Origin: Rhodobacteraceae bacterium LNNU 3342
GTDB lineage: Bacteria > Pseudomonadota > Alphaproteobacteria > Rhodobacterales > Rhodobacteraceae
Assembly (NCBI GenBank): GCA_008711135.1
Contig: VUAW01000001.1
Coordinates: 372,001 to 436,000, forward strand
Direction: 5' to 3'
DNA: 64,000 nt
The translations under genes and the position numbers were made by a program. The first letter of the stretch is position 1. Every line of letters begins with the position of its first letter. This document shows positions 44,733-53,107 of this stretch, one piece after another. The notes below the pieces were generated by a model, which was given only the letters and a program-made list of their open reading frames with translations, did no database searches and was not told where the DNA came from.

Positions 44733-46904
44733 TCACCGCCAGAACCTTCCCCATTGTCCGTCCATCTCGCCTTGATGGTAGTCACGGACGGTTTCATACA
44801 GCCGCCCGTCAACCGAGAGCCGCGCCCCGCCATCGCGGGTCAGTGGCCGCAGCGTGGTCGAGCGCATGTCGCGGGTCGGCGCGCCGATGACCCAGGTGAC
44901 CGGGATGGTGACCTGGATGCCCTTGTCGAACGACCCTTCGCCGAACACCTCGGACGGGACATCGGTAAAGGTGGCAAAAGCCCCGACGCGCCAGCCGTTC
45001 GCGAATTCCCGCGCCAGCGTGACCGTCGCGCCCCAATCCTCGGCCAGGTAGCGGCCCACGTCGAGCTGCGCGTGATAGCCCCCGCCGATGTCGTAATAGG
45101 CCGAAACATGCCCCGTCACCACGTCATAGTCCTGGAAGCCAAGGCGCTGGTCGAAGGCGCGCTGCTGGACATAGTTCACCTCGACACCCAGCCCCAGGCG
45201 GCTGTCGGCAGGCTTCCACAGCACCTCGCCGGAAATGCCGCCGAACATCCGCTCCAGATAGCCGACCGTCACGCGGCTGTAGATGTCATTGGCGGGCTTG
45301 GCGTACCAGGCAAATGTCAGCGTGTCGATCACCGGGCCATCGGCATTGTCATAACGCCTTGCATCCGACCGCACGCGCGGCAGCGCGCCCGGCTCCCGCT
45401 CCTCGGCGGTCTTGAGCGTGCTGTAGATGTCTTGGGTGATCGATCCCGACAGCACCAGGCCCGGGGCGATGTCATAGCGCCCGCGTACCCGTACGCCCAG
45501 CGCGCCGCGAATGGGTTCCTCGGGGTCAAAGAAGCTCAGGCGGACCGCCGGGCCGAGCGACCAGGCAAAGCGCGGATAGGCATCCTCAGCCCAAAGCGCG
45601 TCGGCGGACATCGGCGCGGCGTCGCCAAAGCCGCGGCGGGCGCGGATGGCCTCGGCCGCGTCGGGGGCGTGTTCCAGCGCCTCAATGTCGGACCGGCGCA
45701 GCGTCACGGCGGAAAGCCCCTGCCCTTCTTCGACCGGAATGATCTCGAACAGCTCGACCGAGGCGGGCATGGTGTGGGTCAGGATCCGCGCAACGCGGCC
45801 CACCGACTGGGCCGTCGCGTCATAGCGGATGTTGCGATAGCGGACCTGCACCCGGTCGGCGGACAGGCTCAACGCCTCCAGGCGCATGCCGTCGATTTCC
45901 ATGTACTGGGCAACCGTATCGCGCAGGAATGCCGCCGCGCCCGGATCGGCGGCCCAGCTTCGGGACCAGGCCTGCTGGTCCGACGCCGGCGGCCGCACCC
46001 GTACCGGGATCGGTCCCGTATCCTGAATGCCCATCCCGCCCGGCCGCCGGCGCGGGTTGAGCGCAACCTGAAGCGACGCCCCGAACTCCGAGCCATAGAG
46101 GTAATAGCCGCCCAGCCGAACGTTTTCCGTCACCTGGTATTCGGCGCCAAAGTTGAACCGGCTCTTGTGTTCGAACACCCCGCGGCGCCCGGCTTCCTCG
46201 TCATACCCTTCCGAAGAATATTCGACCTTCAGCCCCAACCTGTCGGTCGCCTGCCATTCGACCCCGCCAAAGGGGGCGACAGGGCCGCGGAACATCTGGT
46301 TGAAGGTGGGCTTGCCGCCCTCGCCGAACTCGATATCCGGCCTCTCGCCAAAGGGAGAGCCCAGCGCGCCCCGCGCCCCAAGCCGGCCCCAGCCAAGACC
46401 ACCCGTGACCCGAAGTCCCGGCATGATCTCTTTCGTCGCGACGATGTATTCGCCCGACAGAAGCCCGGTGCCGATGAAGTCCTGAAAGCCCAGCGTTACC
46501 GCTGGAAGCCGGTCCGTTTCGCGCAGCAGAAGCACGCGCAAATCGAAGCTGCGGTCGTAATAGGTGTCGAACCCGTCCTGCTGTGCCGGGGGAAGGTTGG
46601 TGTCCCAATCCCGCACCGACAGGTAGCGGAAGCTGACGGTCAGGCGCGGGCTGAACTGGAAGCTGCCCGTCGTGCGCCCGATGCCGCCGAAATACGATGC
46701 CACCGCTGTCAGTTCGGCATCCGGCAGCCCTTGCCCGGACGGCATGTCGATCAAACCCGGCACGCCCTGGAAGTTCAGCGTTGGCACGGCCCGATCCTGC
46801 GCACCCGCGGTTCCGGCTGCCAGTGCCACAGCCGCGACCGCGCCGGCCAGCATGTTTCTGCTTCCGGGCCGGCGGCGGCCCCTTCCGTGATCGCGCTGCG
46901 CCAT
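44733..46904 (-). CDS. YjbH-like outer membrane protein (extracellular polysaccharide)
   Basis: A 723-residue exported protein. After a basic N-terminal stretch and signal sequence (about 18-36, ending AGAQD) come the family opening GVPGLIDMPSGQGLPDAEL and a long beta-strand-rich region with alternating patterns and aromatic girdles, suggesting a large outer-membrane beta-barrel. Matches the YjbH/GfcD family of polysaccharide-associated proteins. The ATG at 46904 has GAGGGA upstream. It follows the FlaA1/CapD-type gene after 66 bases and probably shares its transcript. Confidence 0.88.
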   Translation of the reverse strand: MAQRDHGRGRRRPGSRNMLAGAVAAVALAAGTAGAQDRAVPTLNFQGVPGLIDMPSGQGLPDAELTAVASYFGGIGRTTGSFQFSPRLTVSFRYLSVRDWDTNLPPAQQDGFDTYYDRSFDLRVLLLRETDRLPAVTLGFQDFIGTGLLSGEYIVATKEIMPGLRVTGGLGWGRLGARGALGSPFGERPDIEFGEGGKPTFNQMFRGPVAPFGGVEWQATDRLGLKVEYSSEGYDEEAGRRGVFEHKSRFNFGAEYQVTENVRLGGYYLYGSEFGASLQVALNPRRRPGGMGIQDTGPIPVRVRPPASDQQAWSRSWAADPGAAAFLRDTVAQYMEIDGMRLEALSLSADRVQVRYRNIRYDATAQSVGRVARILTHTMPASVELFEIIPVEEGQGLSAVTLRRSDIEALEHAPDAAEAIRARRGFGDAAPMSADALWAEDAYPRFAWSLGPAVRLSFFDPEEPIRGALGVRVRGRYDIAPGLVLSGSITQDIYSTLKTAEEREPGALPRVRSDARRYDNADGPVIDTLTFAWYAKPANDIYSRVTVGYLERMFGGISGEVLWKPADSRLGLGVEVNYVQQRAFDQRLGFQDYDVVTGHVSAYYDIGGGYHAQLDVGRYLAEDWGATVTLAREFANGWRVGAFATFTDVPSEVFGEGSFDKGIQVTIPVTWVIGAPTRDMRSTTLRPLTRDGGARLSVDGRLYETVRDYHQGEMDGQWGRFWR

Positions 46905-46970
46905 GGCTGTCCCTCGTGTTTCGACTTTTCTAAGACGGCTCTGGCCGCAGAACAACCCTTGCCACGGGAA

Positions 46971-48902
46971 TCAGCGTGCGGCAGCCCCGGTCTGTGCCGT
47001 TCCCGCCGCGGCCGGCACATATCCCGCCACCCAGCGCTTCAGTACCGCCCGCGCCGCCTCGGCATCGCCTTGCGTCACCGCCTCTCGCAGCGCGCGAAGT
47101 GCGGCGGCCATTTCCAGTTCGGACAGCCCCTCTTCCTGGGCGCGCAGGATTTTGGGGTGCGGCGTGGTCAAGAGCCCCTCGCCGATCAGCAGTTCCTCGT
47201 GCAGCTTTTCACCGGGGCGCAGGCCGATGGTCACGATCTCAATGTCGCCATCGGGATGGGCGGCATCCCGGACGCGGTAGCCGGCCGCCTCGATCATCTG
47301 GCGGGCAAGATCGTGGATGCGGATAGGCGATCCCATGTCCAGCACGAAGACATCTCCGCCCCGCTGCCCGCCCGCCCCGGGCGCGGCAAAGGATCCGGCC
47401 AGGATGACGAGGCGCGAGGCCTCCCCCACCGTCATGAAGAAGCGGGTGACGTCTGGATGGGTCAGCGTCACGGGGCCGCCCCGCGCGATCTGCGACTGGA
47501 ACAGCGGGATGACGGATCCCGAGGACCCCAGGACATTGCCGAAGCGTACCATGGAAAACACCGTGTGCCGAGACCGGCTGGCCAGGTCCTGCACCACGAG
47601 TTCTGCCATCCGCTTGGAGGCGCCCATGACGTTGGTCGGACGCACGGCCTTGTCGGTCGAGATCAGGATGAACCGGTCCACACCCGTTTCCTGGGCGACC
47701 TCGGCCAGCACCCGCGTACCCAGCACGTTGTTGGCAAGGCCCGCGACCGGGTTATCCTCGACCAGCGGGACGTGCTTGTAGGCGGCTGCATGGAACACGA
47801 CCTGGATCGCGTGCCGCGTCATCACCATCCGCGCAAGCCGTGCGTCGGTGACCGTACCCAGAACCGGGACGATCTCCGTTCCCGTTTCCTTAGCCAATTC
47901 CCGCAGTTCCCGGTCGATCGTGTAAAGCGCGATCTCGCTCATCTCGAACAGGACGATCCGGGCAGGGCCGCAGGCGACCAGTTGTCGGCACAGTTCCGAC
48001 CCGATGCTGCCGCCGGCGCCGGTGACAAGGATGCGGCGGCCGCGATAGGCGTCATCACCGCGGCGCAGGTCTTCCTCCAGCTGCTTGCGGCCCAAGAACC
48101 GGCCGGGCGCGACGGGCTGAAGCCGCTGCATCAACTCTTCCTCGCCCACCAGCTGCGCGAAAGACGGCAGCGCCAGCACCTGCAGCGACATCCGGCGCAG
48201 GGAATCCAGGATCTGCCGTTGCCGCGCTGCAGGCGCCGAGGGCATGGCCAGAAGCACCCGGCGCACCGCACGGCTGTGGGCGATCTCCTCCAGCCGCTCG
48301 CTGGGCCAGACCTGCAGCCCGGCAATCGTGGTGCCATGCAGCGAGGGATTGTCGTCGATGAAGCCCACCGGGACGATCGAGTGATGCGCCCGAAGCGCCG
48401 CGGCCAGTTGGGTTCCGGTGGTGCCCGCGCCATAGATCAGCACCCGGCAGCGCGCCTGCCCGGACCGGCAGGCCCACAGCAGGACGTGCAGCATCACGAA
48501 CCGGCTGGCCGCCGACAGCACGAAGTAGAAGACCCCGAAGACCACCACGCCCGAGACTGGCCGTTCAACCCCCATGCCCAGCGCCAGCCCATAGGCAAGC
48601 ACCGACAGCAGCCCCGCAAGAAGCGCGGTACGGATGATCGCGCTGATCTCATAGGCGTTCAGCTTGATCCGGTGGATGCTGAGCCGAGCTGAAAGCACCC
48701 CTGCCGCCACCGACAGAAGCGCCGGCGCGAAGGCCGCATGGCGGGTGGTGAATTCCGGCGCGGCAACAAGCCACACCCCCAGCAGCGCGACGGGCACCAG
48801 CGCCACGTCGATGGCCAACAGCACGATACGCTTGTGATGCCGGGGTATGGCCTCCGACAACCGGAAGAGCATGACCCCGAGCTTGGAGAGCAGTTGCTGC
48901 AA
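46971..48902 (-). CDS. Membrane-bound nucleotide-sugar 4,6-dehydratase (FlaA1/CapD/PglF type)
   Basis: A 643-residue protein with four N-terminal transmembrane helices (about 28-145), a first Rossmann domain (GAGTTG at 158-163) and a C-terminal SDR dehydratase domain (TGAGGSIG at 294-301). The catalytic M426-x3-K430 in NVMGASKRM replaces the usual Tyr-x3-Lys, as in PglF/FlaA1-type UDP-GlcNAc 4,6-dehydratases. It makes a 4-keto-6-deoxy sugar nucleotide for polysaccharide or glycan. With the YjbH, YjbF and YjbE-like genes it forms a polysaccharide module. Confidence 0.92.
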   Translation of the reverse strand: MQQLLSKLGVMLFRLSEAIPRHHKRIVLLAIDVALVPVALLGVWLVAAPEFTTRHAAFAPALLSVAAGVLSARLSIHRIKLNAYEISAIIRTALLAGLLSVLAYGLALGMGVERPVSGVVVFGVFYFVLSAASRFVMLHVLLWACRSGQARCRVLIYGAGTTGTQLAAALRAHHSIVPVGFIDDNPSLHGTTIAGLQVWPSERLEEIAHSRAVRRVLLAMPSAPAARQRQILDSLRRMSLQVLALPSFAQLVGEEELMQRLQPVAPGRFLGRKQLEEDLRRGDDAYRGRRILVTGAGGSIGSELCRQLVACGPARIVLFEMSEIALYTIDRELRELAKETGTEIVPVLGTVTDARLARMVMTRHAIQVVFHAAAYKHVPLVEDNPVAGLANNVLGTRVLAEVAQETGVDRFILISTDKAVRPTNVMGASKRMAELVVQDLASRSRHTVFSMVRFGNVLGSSGSVIPLFQSQIARGGPVTLTHPDVTRFFMTVGEASRLVILAGSFAAPGAGGQRGGDVFVLDMGSPIRIHDLARQMIEAAGYRVRDAAHPDGDIEIVTIGLRPGEKLHEELLIGEGLLTTPHPKILRAQEEGLSELEMAAALRALREAVTQGDAEAARAVLKRWVAGYVPAAAGTAQTGAAAR

Positions 48903-49040
48903 TGACCTGTCCCGCTGCGTGCCTGTGGCGGCGAATATCTTCGGCTATAGCCCTTGAACCGGGGAGCTTGTTCCCAGCACTAGGCATGCTGCGCGCCTTG
49001 CGCAACAGATCATGCGCCGGGTGGTGCAAATCTGCCGCAG

Positions 49041-49829
49041 TCAGAGGTCGAAACTGGCAAAGACCGGCACATGATCCGAAGGTTGAAGCCAGCCGCGCGC
49101 CAGCCGCAGGATGCGGCTGCTGTGGCCCGCATTGGCGATGTCCTTCGTGGCCCAGACGTGGTCCAGCCGCCGCCCCTTGTCGGCCGCGTCCCAGTCCGCG
49201 GCGCGATAGGACCACCAGCTGTAAAGCTGCCCGGAAGGAATGTCCTGCCGCGTGATGTCCACCCAGCCCCCTGCGTCCTGCGCCGCGCCAAGGTGATCGA
49301 CCTCGACCGGCGTGTGGCTGACGATCTTCAGCAGCTGCTTGTGGTTCCAGACGTCATCCTCGCGCGGGGCGATGTTCAGGTCGCCCACCAGGATGGCCTT
49401 TTCGGGCCGTTCGGCATGGAACCAGTCGCGCATTTCGGAAAGGTAGTCGAGCTTTTGCCCGAACTTCACGTTCACCTCGCGGTCAGGCACGTCGCCACCC
49501 GCGGGAACATAGAAGTTGTGGACCGTCACGCCGTTTTCCAGCCGCGCCGCCACATGGCGCGCATGGCCCAGCCCGGCAAAATCCTTGTCACCCACGTCGG
49601 TGATCGGCAGCTTGGACAGGATCGCCACGCCGTTGTAGCCCTTTTGTCCCCGCGCGACGATGTGGTGATATCCCAGCGCCCGGAACTGATCGAGCGGCAG
49701 CTTCTCCACCGGGCTCTTGCATTCCTGAAGGCACAGCACGTCGGGCGCCTCTTCCTTCAGCAGCCGTTCGACCAGCCCGGCGCGCAGGCGGACAGAGTTG
49801 ATGTTCCAGGTGGCAAGCATGAAGGGCAT
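49041..49829 (-). CDS. xthA: Exodeoxyribonuclease III
   Basis: AP endonuclease/3'-5' exonuclease of base-excision repair, 262 residues. It has LATWNINSVRLR, the metal-binding Glu in LCLQECK, VGDLNIAPRE and the final WGSDHVP-like PSDHVPVFASFDL. All catalytic blocks are present. The ATG at 49829 is preferred because AAGGAA lies upstream and the family starts here. The start is followed at a distance by the CenR-like gene's terminator upstream, so it is transcribed separately. Confidence 0.96.
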   Translation of the reverse strand: MPFMLATWNINSVRLRAGLVERLLKEEAPDVLCLQECKSPVEKLPLDQFRALGYHHIVARGQKGYNGVAILSKLPITDVGDKDFAGLGHARHVAARLENGVTVHNFYVPAGGDVPDREVNVKFGQKLDYLSEMRDWFHAERPEKAILVGDLNIAPREDDVWNHKQLLKIVSHTPVEVDHLGAAQDAGGWVDITRQDIPSGQLYSWWSYRAADWDAADKGRRLDHVWATKDIANAGHSSRILRLARGWLQPSDHVPVFASFDL

Positions 49830-49899
49830 GGGTGGTTCCTTTCGTTGCCCCCCTTTTACCCACGCTGCCGGATCATGCAATTAGACGCCCTGCCGCAGC

Positions 49900-49921
49900 A
49901 AAACGGCCCCCGAAGGGGCCG
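49900..49921 (-). terminator. Rho-independent terminator after cenR
   Basis: CGGCCCC (49904-49910) pairs with GGGGCCG (49915-49921) around a CGAA tetraloop, followed on the minus strand by TTTT. It sits 20 bases past the stop of the response regulator gene. Confidence 0.75.
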
Positions 49922-49941
49922 CCCAAGACTTCCTTCAAGGC

Positions 49942-50628
49942 TCAGGACACCAACCGGTAGCCCCCGCTTTCCGTTACCAGAAGCCGCGCGTTCGAGGGAT
50001 CAGGCTCGATCTTCTGGCGCAGGCGGTAGATGTGGGTTTCCAGCGTGTGGGTTGTCACGCCCGCGTTGTAGCCCCAGACCTCGTGCAGCAGCACGTCCCG
50101 CGGCACCACCCCGTCCGAGGCGCGATACAGGAACTTGAGGATGTTCGTCTCTTTCTCGGTCAGGCGGATCTTGCGGTCGTTGTCATCGACCAGAACCTTC
50201 ATCGACGGCTTGAACGTATAGGGGCCAAGCTGGAAGACCGCATCCTCTGACTGCTCGTGCTGGCGCAGCTGGGCGCGGATGCGGGCCAGAAGCACAGGGA
50301 ACTTGAACGGCTTGGTGACGTAATCGTTCGCCCCGGCATCCAGACCCAGGATCGTGTCGCTGTCGCTGTCATGCCCGGTCAGCATGACGATCGGGCACTT
50401 TACCCCCTGCTTGCGCATCCGGCGGCACAGCTCGCGCCCGTCGGTATCCGGAAGTCCCACGTCGAGGATCGCGATGTCGAAATGGCCGGACTTGATCCGC
50501 TCCATCGCCTCGGCGCCGGAACCGGCCTCGAACACATCGAAATCCTCGGTCGAGACCAACTGCTCACTCAGGGCTTCGCGCAGGTCCTCCTCGTCATCGA
50601 CCAGCAGGATTTTCTTGAGATTGGCCAT
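49942..50628 (-). CDS. cenR: OmpR-family response regulator, probable CenR
   Basis: A 228-residue two-component regulator: receiver domain (DDEED acidic pocket at about 11-15, phospho-acceptor D56 in LDVGLPD, Thr in MLTGHDS, Lys in YVTKPF) and a winged-helix DNA-binding domain with the recognition helix in TTHTLETHIYRLRQKI. The EDAVFQLGPYTFKPS linker and overall pattern match CenR, the essential envelope and division regulator of Rhodobacter and Caulobacter. That identity is inferred from memory of the family. AGGAGGA precedes the ATG. No histidine kinase lies next to it. Confidence 0.87.
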   Translation of the reverse strand: MANLKKILLVDDEEDLREALSEQLVSTEDFDVFEAGSGAEAMERIKSGHFDIAILDVGLPDTDGRELCRRMRKQGVKCPIVMLTGHDSDSDTILGLDAGANDYVTKPFKFPVLLARIRAQLRQHEQSEDAVFQLGPYTFKPSMKVLVDDNDRKIRLTEKETNILKFLYRASDGVVPRDVLLHEVWGYNAGVTTHTLETHIYRLRQKIEPDPSNARLLVTESGGYRLVS

Positions 50629-50706
50629 ACCTGTCCTCCTTGCATTGCGGCACAAATGCGCCCCGTACCTCCCTGCGGCAAGCTGGGGACACAATCCTCA
50701 CGCGGA

Positions 50707-50734
50707 CGTGTAGGGCAGCGGCCATATGTTTCAA
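50707..50734 (-). promoter_or_regulatory. Candidate promoter of cenR
   Basis: On the minus strand TTGAAA (50729-50734), a 16-base spacer and TACACG (50707-50712). The -35 matches 5/6, the -10 only 3/6. The leader would be about 75 bases. It lies in the gap shared with ribA, which is transcribed the other way. Confidence 0.4.
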
Positions 50735-50781
50735 TTCATTGCAGCAGCCGCTATCTGTGGGGGGCGAGAAAGGACGATCCG

Positions 50782-51873
50782 ATGACGCTGCGCCCCACGA
50801 CCCTTGAACGGCTGAACCGTGCCCGTGCCGACCTGCGGATGGGGCTGCCCGTCATCCTGACCGGCGAAGGCACGGCAATCCTTGCCATCGCGGCCGAAGT
50901 GCTGGACCCGGCGCGGCTGGCGCATCTGCGGGTGATGGGGGGCGACCTGGTGCTGGCGCTCACCTCGCGCCGGGCGGCGACGCTCAAGGCGCGGGCCTAT
51001 GATGGCGACATCGCGCGGGTGGTGGTGCCGCCCGATGCGACGCCGGGCTGGATCCGGGACTTGGCCGATCCGGCCGACGATCTGTCGAACCCGCTGCGCG
51101 GGCCGCTGCAGACACAGCGCGAGGGTTCGGCCGCCCTGCATCGCGCGGCAATCGGGCTGGTGAAGTCGGCGCAGCTTTTGCCCGCGGCGCTAGTTCTTGG
51201 AGTGTCGGACGGGATGGCGCTGGCACAGGAAAATAGCCTGACGCAGCTTTGCCTGAACGAGGCCATCGCTGCCCAAGACAGCAGCCCGCCCCTTGCGCCC
51301 GTGGTCAGCGCCCGCCTGCCGATGGAGGCCGCCGAGGCCGGGCGCGTCCATATCTTCCGCCCGGACAACGGCGGCGTCGAACATTATGCGATCGAGATCG
51401 GGATGCCCGACCGTTCCGCCCCCGTGCTGGCGCGGCTTCATTCCGCCTGCTTTACCGGCGACGTTCTGGGCAGCCTGAAATGCGACTGCGGGCCGCAACT
51501 GCGGGCCGCGCTGGCCCAGATGGGGGCCGAGGGCGCGGGCGTCCTGCTGTACCTGAACCAGGAGGGGCGCGGCATTGGCCTTGCCAACAAGATGCGCGCC
51601 TATTCGCTGCAGGACCAGGGGTTCGACACGGTCGAGGCCAACCACCGCCTTGGGTTCGAGGATGACGAGCGCGATTTCCGCATCGGCGCCGGCATCCTGC
51701 GCACCATGGGCTTTGGCCAGATCCGGCTGCTGACCAACAACCCGGCCAAGATGCGGATGCTGGCGGCCAACGGGCTGGAGGTCATCGAACGCGTGCCCCT
51801 GCGCGTGGGCGAGACGCGGCACAACGCCCATTACCTCGCGACCAAGGCCTCCAAATCCGGGCACCTGCTGTGA
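50782..51873 (+). CDS. ribA: GTP cyclohydrolase II with RibB-like N-terminal remnant
   Basis: First enzyme of riboflavin synthesis. The 363-residue protein has a complete C-terminal GTP cyclohydrolase II domain (about 175-363): zinc ligands C223, C234 and C236 in ACFTGDVLGSLKCDCG, QEGRGIGLANK, and GFGQIRLLTNNPAK. The first 170 residues have the order of a DHBP synthase (RibB) domain, but the acidic RibB active-site block (EDREN type) is replaced by TGEGTAILA, so that activity is probably lost. An AAGGA site precedes the ATG at 50782. The L,D-transpeptidase gene is coupled by a GTGA overlap. Confidence 0.93.
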   Translation: MTLRPTTLERLNRARADLRMGLPVILTGEGTAILAIAAEVLDPARLAHLRVMGGDLVLALTSRRAATLKARAYDGDIARVVVPPDATPGWIRDLADPADDLSNPLRGPLQTQREGSAALHRAAIGLVKSAQLLPAALVLGVSDGMALAQENSLTQLCLNEAIAAQDSSPPLAPVVSARLPMEAAEAGRVHIFRPDNGGVEHYAIEIGMPDRSAPVLARLHSACFTGDVLGSLKCDCGPQLRAALAQMGAEGAGVLLYLNQEGRGIGLANKMRAYSLQDQGFDTVEANHRLGFEDDERDFRIGAGILRTMGFGQIRLLTNNPAKMRMLAANGLEVIERVPLRVGETRHNAHYLATKASKSGHLL

Positions 51874-52370
51874 GTGTGGTTGATCTGGTCGTCACCCGCT
51901 GGGGCTGCCGGTTTTTCGGCCGCCGCCTGCCCTGCGCGATTGGGCGGGGCGGCATCCGCAACGACAAGCGCGAAGGCGACGGTGCCAGCCCCCGCGGCAT
52001 CCACCACATCACCGGCATGATGTTCCGCCCCGACCGGATCGCGCGGGGACTGCTGCCCGATTGGGCAGAACCGATCGGGCCGCGGGACCTGTGGTCGGAC
52101 GATGTGCGCGACCCGGACTACAACCTGCTGACCCGTGCCCCGCATCCGTTTTCGCACGAACGGATGCGCCGGGCGGACCCGATGTATGACATCGTGCTGA
52201 TCACCGACTGGAACTGGCCGAAGGCGGTGCCGGGGATGGGCTCGGCGATCTTTCTGCACCAGTGGCGGCGGCCGCGCTACCCGACCGCCGGCTGCGTCGC
52301 CTTTGCCCGCGATGACCTGATCTGGGTCGCGCAGAACGTCCGGCGCGGCACACGTCTGGTAATCGGCTAG
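51870..52370 (+). CDS. L,D-transpeptidase family protein (YkuD domain)
   Basis: A 166-residue protein with the YkuD catalytic pattern H130-Q-W-R-R-P-R-Y-P-T-A-G-C142-V-A-F. The His and Cys are in place but the spacing and Thr-Ala variant differ from the canonical HGC box. No signal peptide or transmembrane segment is evident, which is odd for a cell-wall enzyme. It may be a cytosolic relative or need a different export route. The GTG start at 51870 overlaps the ribA stop. The stop shares CTAG with the convergent YggS gene. Confidence 0.82.
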   Translation: MSVVDLVVTRWGCRFFGRRLPCAIGRGGIRNDKREGDGASPRGIHHITGMMFRPDRIARGLLPDWAEPIGPRDLWSDDVRDPDYNLLTRAPHPFSHERMRRADPMYDIVLITDWNWPKAVPGMGSAIFLHQWRRPRYPTAGCVAFARDDLIWVAQNVRRGTRLVIG

Positions 52371-53014
52371 TTCCGCGCCCCGAAGATGGCCGAACCTACG
52401 CGCACATGGGTCGCGCCATGGGCGACGGCAGTTTCGAAATCATCGCTCATCCCCATCGAGAGGCCGGAGAGCCCGTTCCGTCCGGCCATTTCCGCCAGCA
52501 TGGCGAAATGCGGTGCCGGGTCCGCATCCACCGGCGGGATGCACATCAGCCCCTGCACTGGCAGATCAAGCGCGCGGCAGTCGGCGACGAAGGCGTCAAG
52601 ATCCCCCGGCAGGACGCCCGCCTTCTGCGGCTCTTCCCCGGTGTTCACCTGAATGAACAGCGCGGGGCAGCGGCCGCTTTCCTGCGCTAGCCGCGCAAGG
52701 GTCTGTGCCAGCCGGGGCCGGTCAATGGAATGGATCGCGTCGAACAGGTCGAAGGCTTGGCGGGCCTTGTTGGTCTGAAGCGGGCCGATCAGGTGCACTT
52801 CAGTTCCAGGGAAGCGCTCGCGAAAGGCGGGCCATTTGCCTGCGGCCTCTTGCACACGGTTTTCCCCGAACAGCCGGTAGCCTTCTTGCAGAACAGCCTC
52901 GACCCGTTCATCGGGCTGAAACTTGGAAACTGCGATAAGCTGCACCGAACCTGCCGGACGGCTGGCCGCCTGTTCCGCCTTGCGCAGCCGCGCCGTGATT
53001 TCTGCCAGTGACAT
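52367..53014 (-). CDS. YggS family pyridoxal phosphate homeostasis protein
   Basis: A 215-residue PLP-binding protein of the alanine-racemase N-terminal barrel fold. The PLP Lys is K31 in IAVSKFQPDE; GENRVQEA, HLIGPLQTNK, VNTGEEPQKAG and SMGMSDDFETAV follow in family order. Members control PLP and amino-acid homeostasis, not a single reaction. The ATG at 53014 fits the family. It converges with the L,D-transpeptidase gene. Confidence 0.94.
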   Translation of the reverse strand: MSLAEITARLRKAEQAASRPAGSVQLIAVSKFQPDERVEAVLQEGYRLFGENRVQEAAGKWPAFRERFPGTEVHLIGPLQTNKARQAFDLFDAIHSIDRPRLAQTLARLAQESGRCPALFIQVNTGEEPQKAGVLPGDLDAFVADCRALDLPVQGLMCIPPVDADPAPHFAMLAEMAGRNGLSGLSMGMSDDFETAVAHGATHVRVGSAIFGARN

Positions 53015-53060
53015 CGGCACCCCCTTTTGCGGCAACAAGCCATAGCAGGCCGGAAAAGAA

Positions 53061-53085
53061 AAGAGCGGGCCGATGGCCCGCTCTT
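53061..53085 (-). terminator. Rho-independent terminator after the porin gene
   Basis: An 11-bp perfect stem (53061-53071 with 53075-53085), loop GAT, follows the porin stop by 22 bases. On the minus strand it runs into a T-rich tract (TTTTCTTTTCC). A strong signal, as expected for a highly expressed gene. Confidence 0.88.
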
Positions 53086-53107
53086 CGTCCGTTTTGATCC
53101 GTAGGGA

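Noticed and set aside
44457-48692. A 1411-codon open frame on the plus strand across the polysaccharide module
   Set aside because: It is antisense to three clear genes (FlaA1-type, YjbH, YjbF) and reflects GC-rich third positions; the translation has no recognisable domain and is His/Arg/Gln-heavy.
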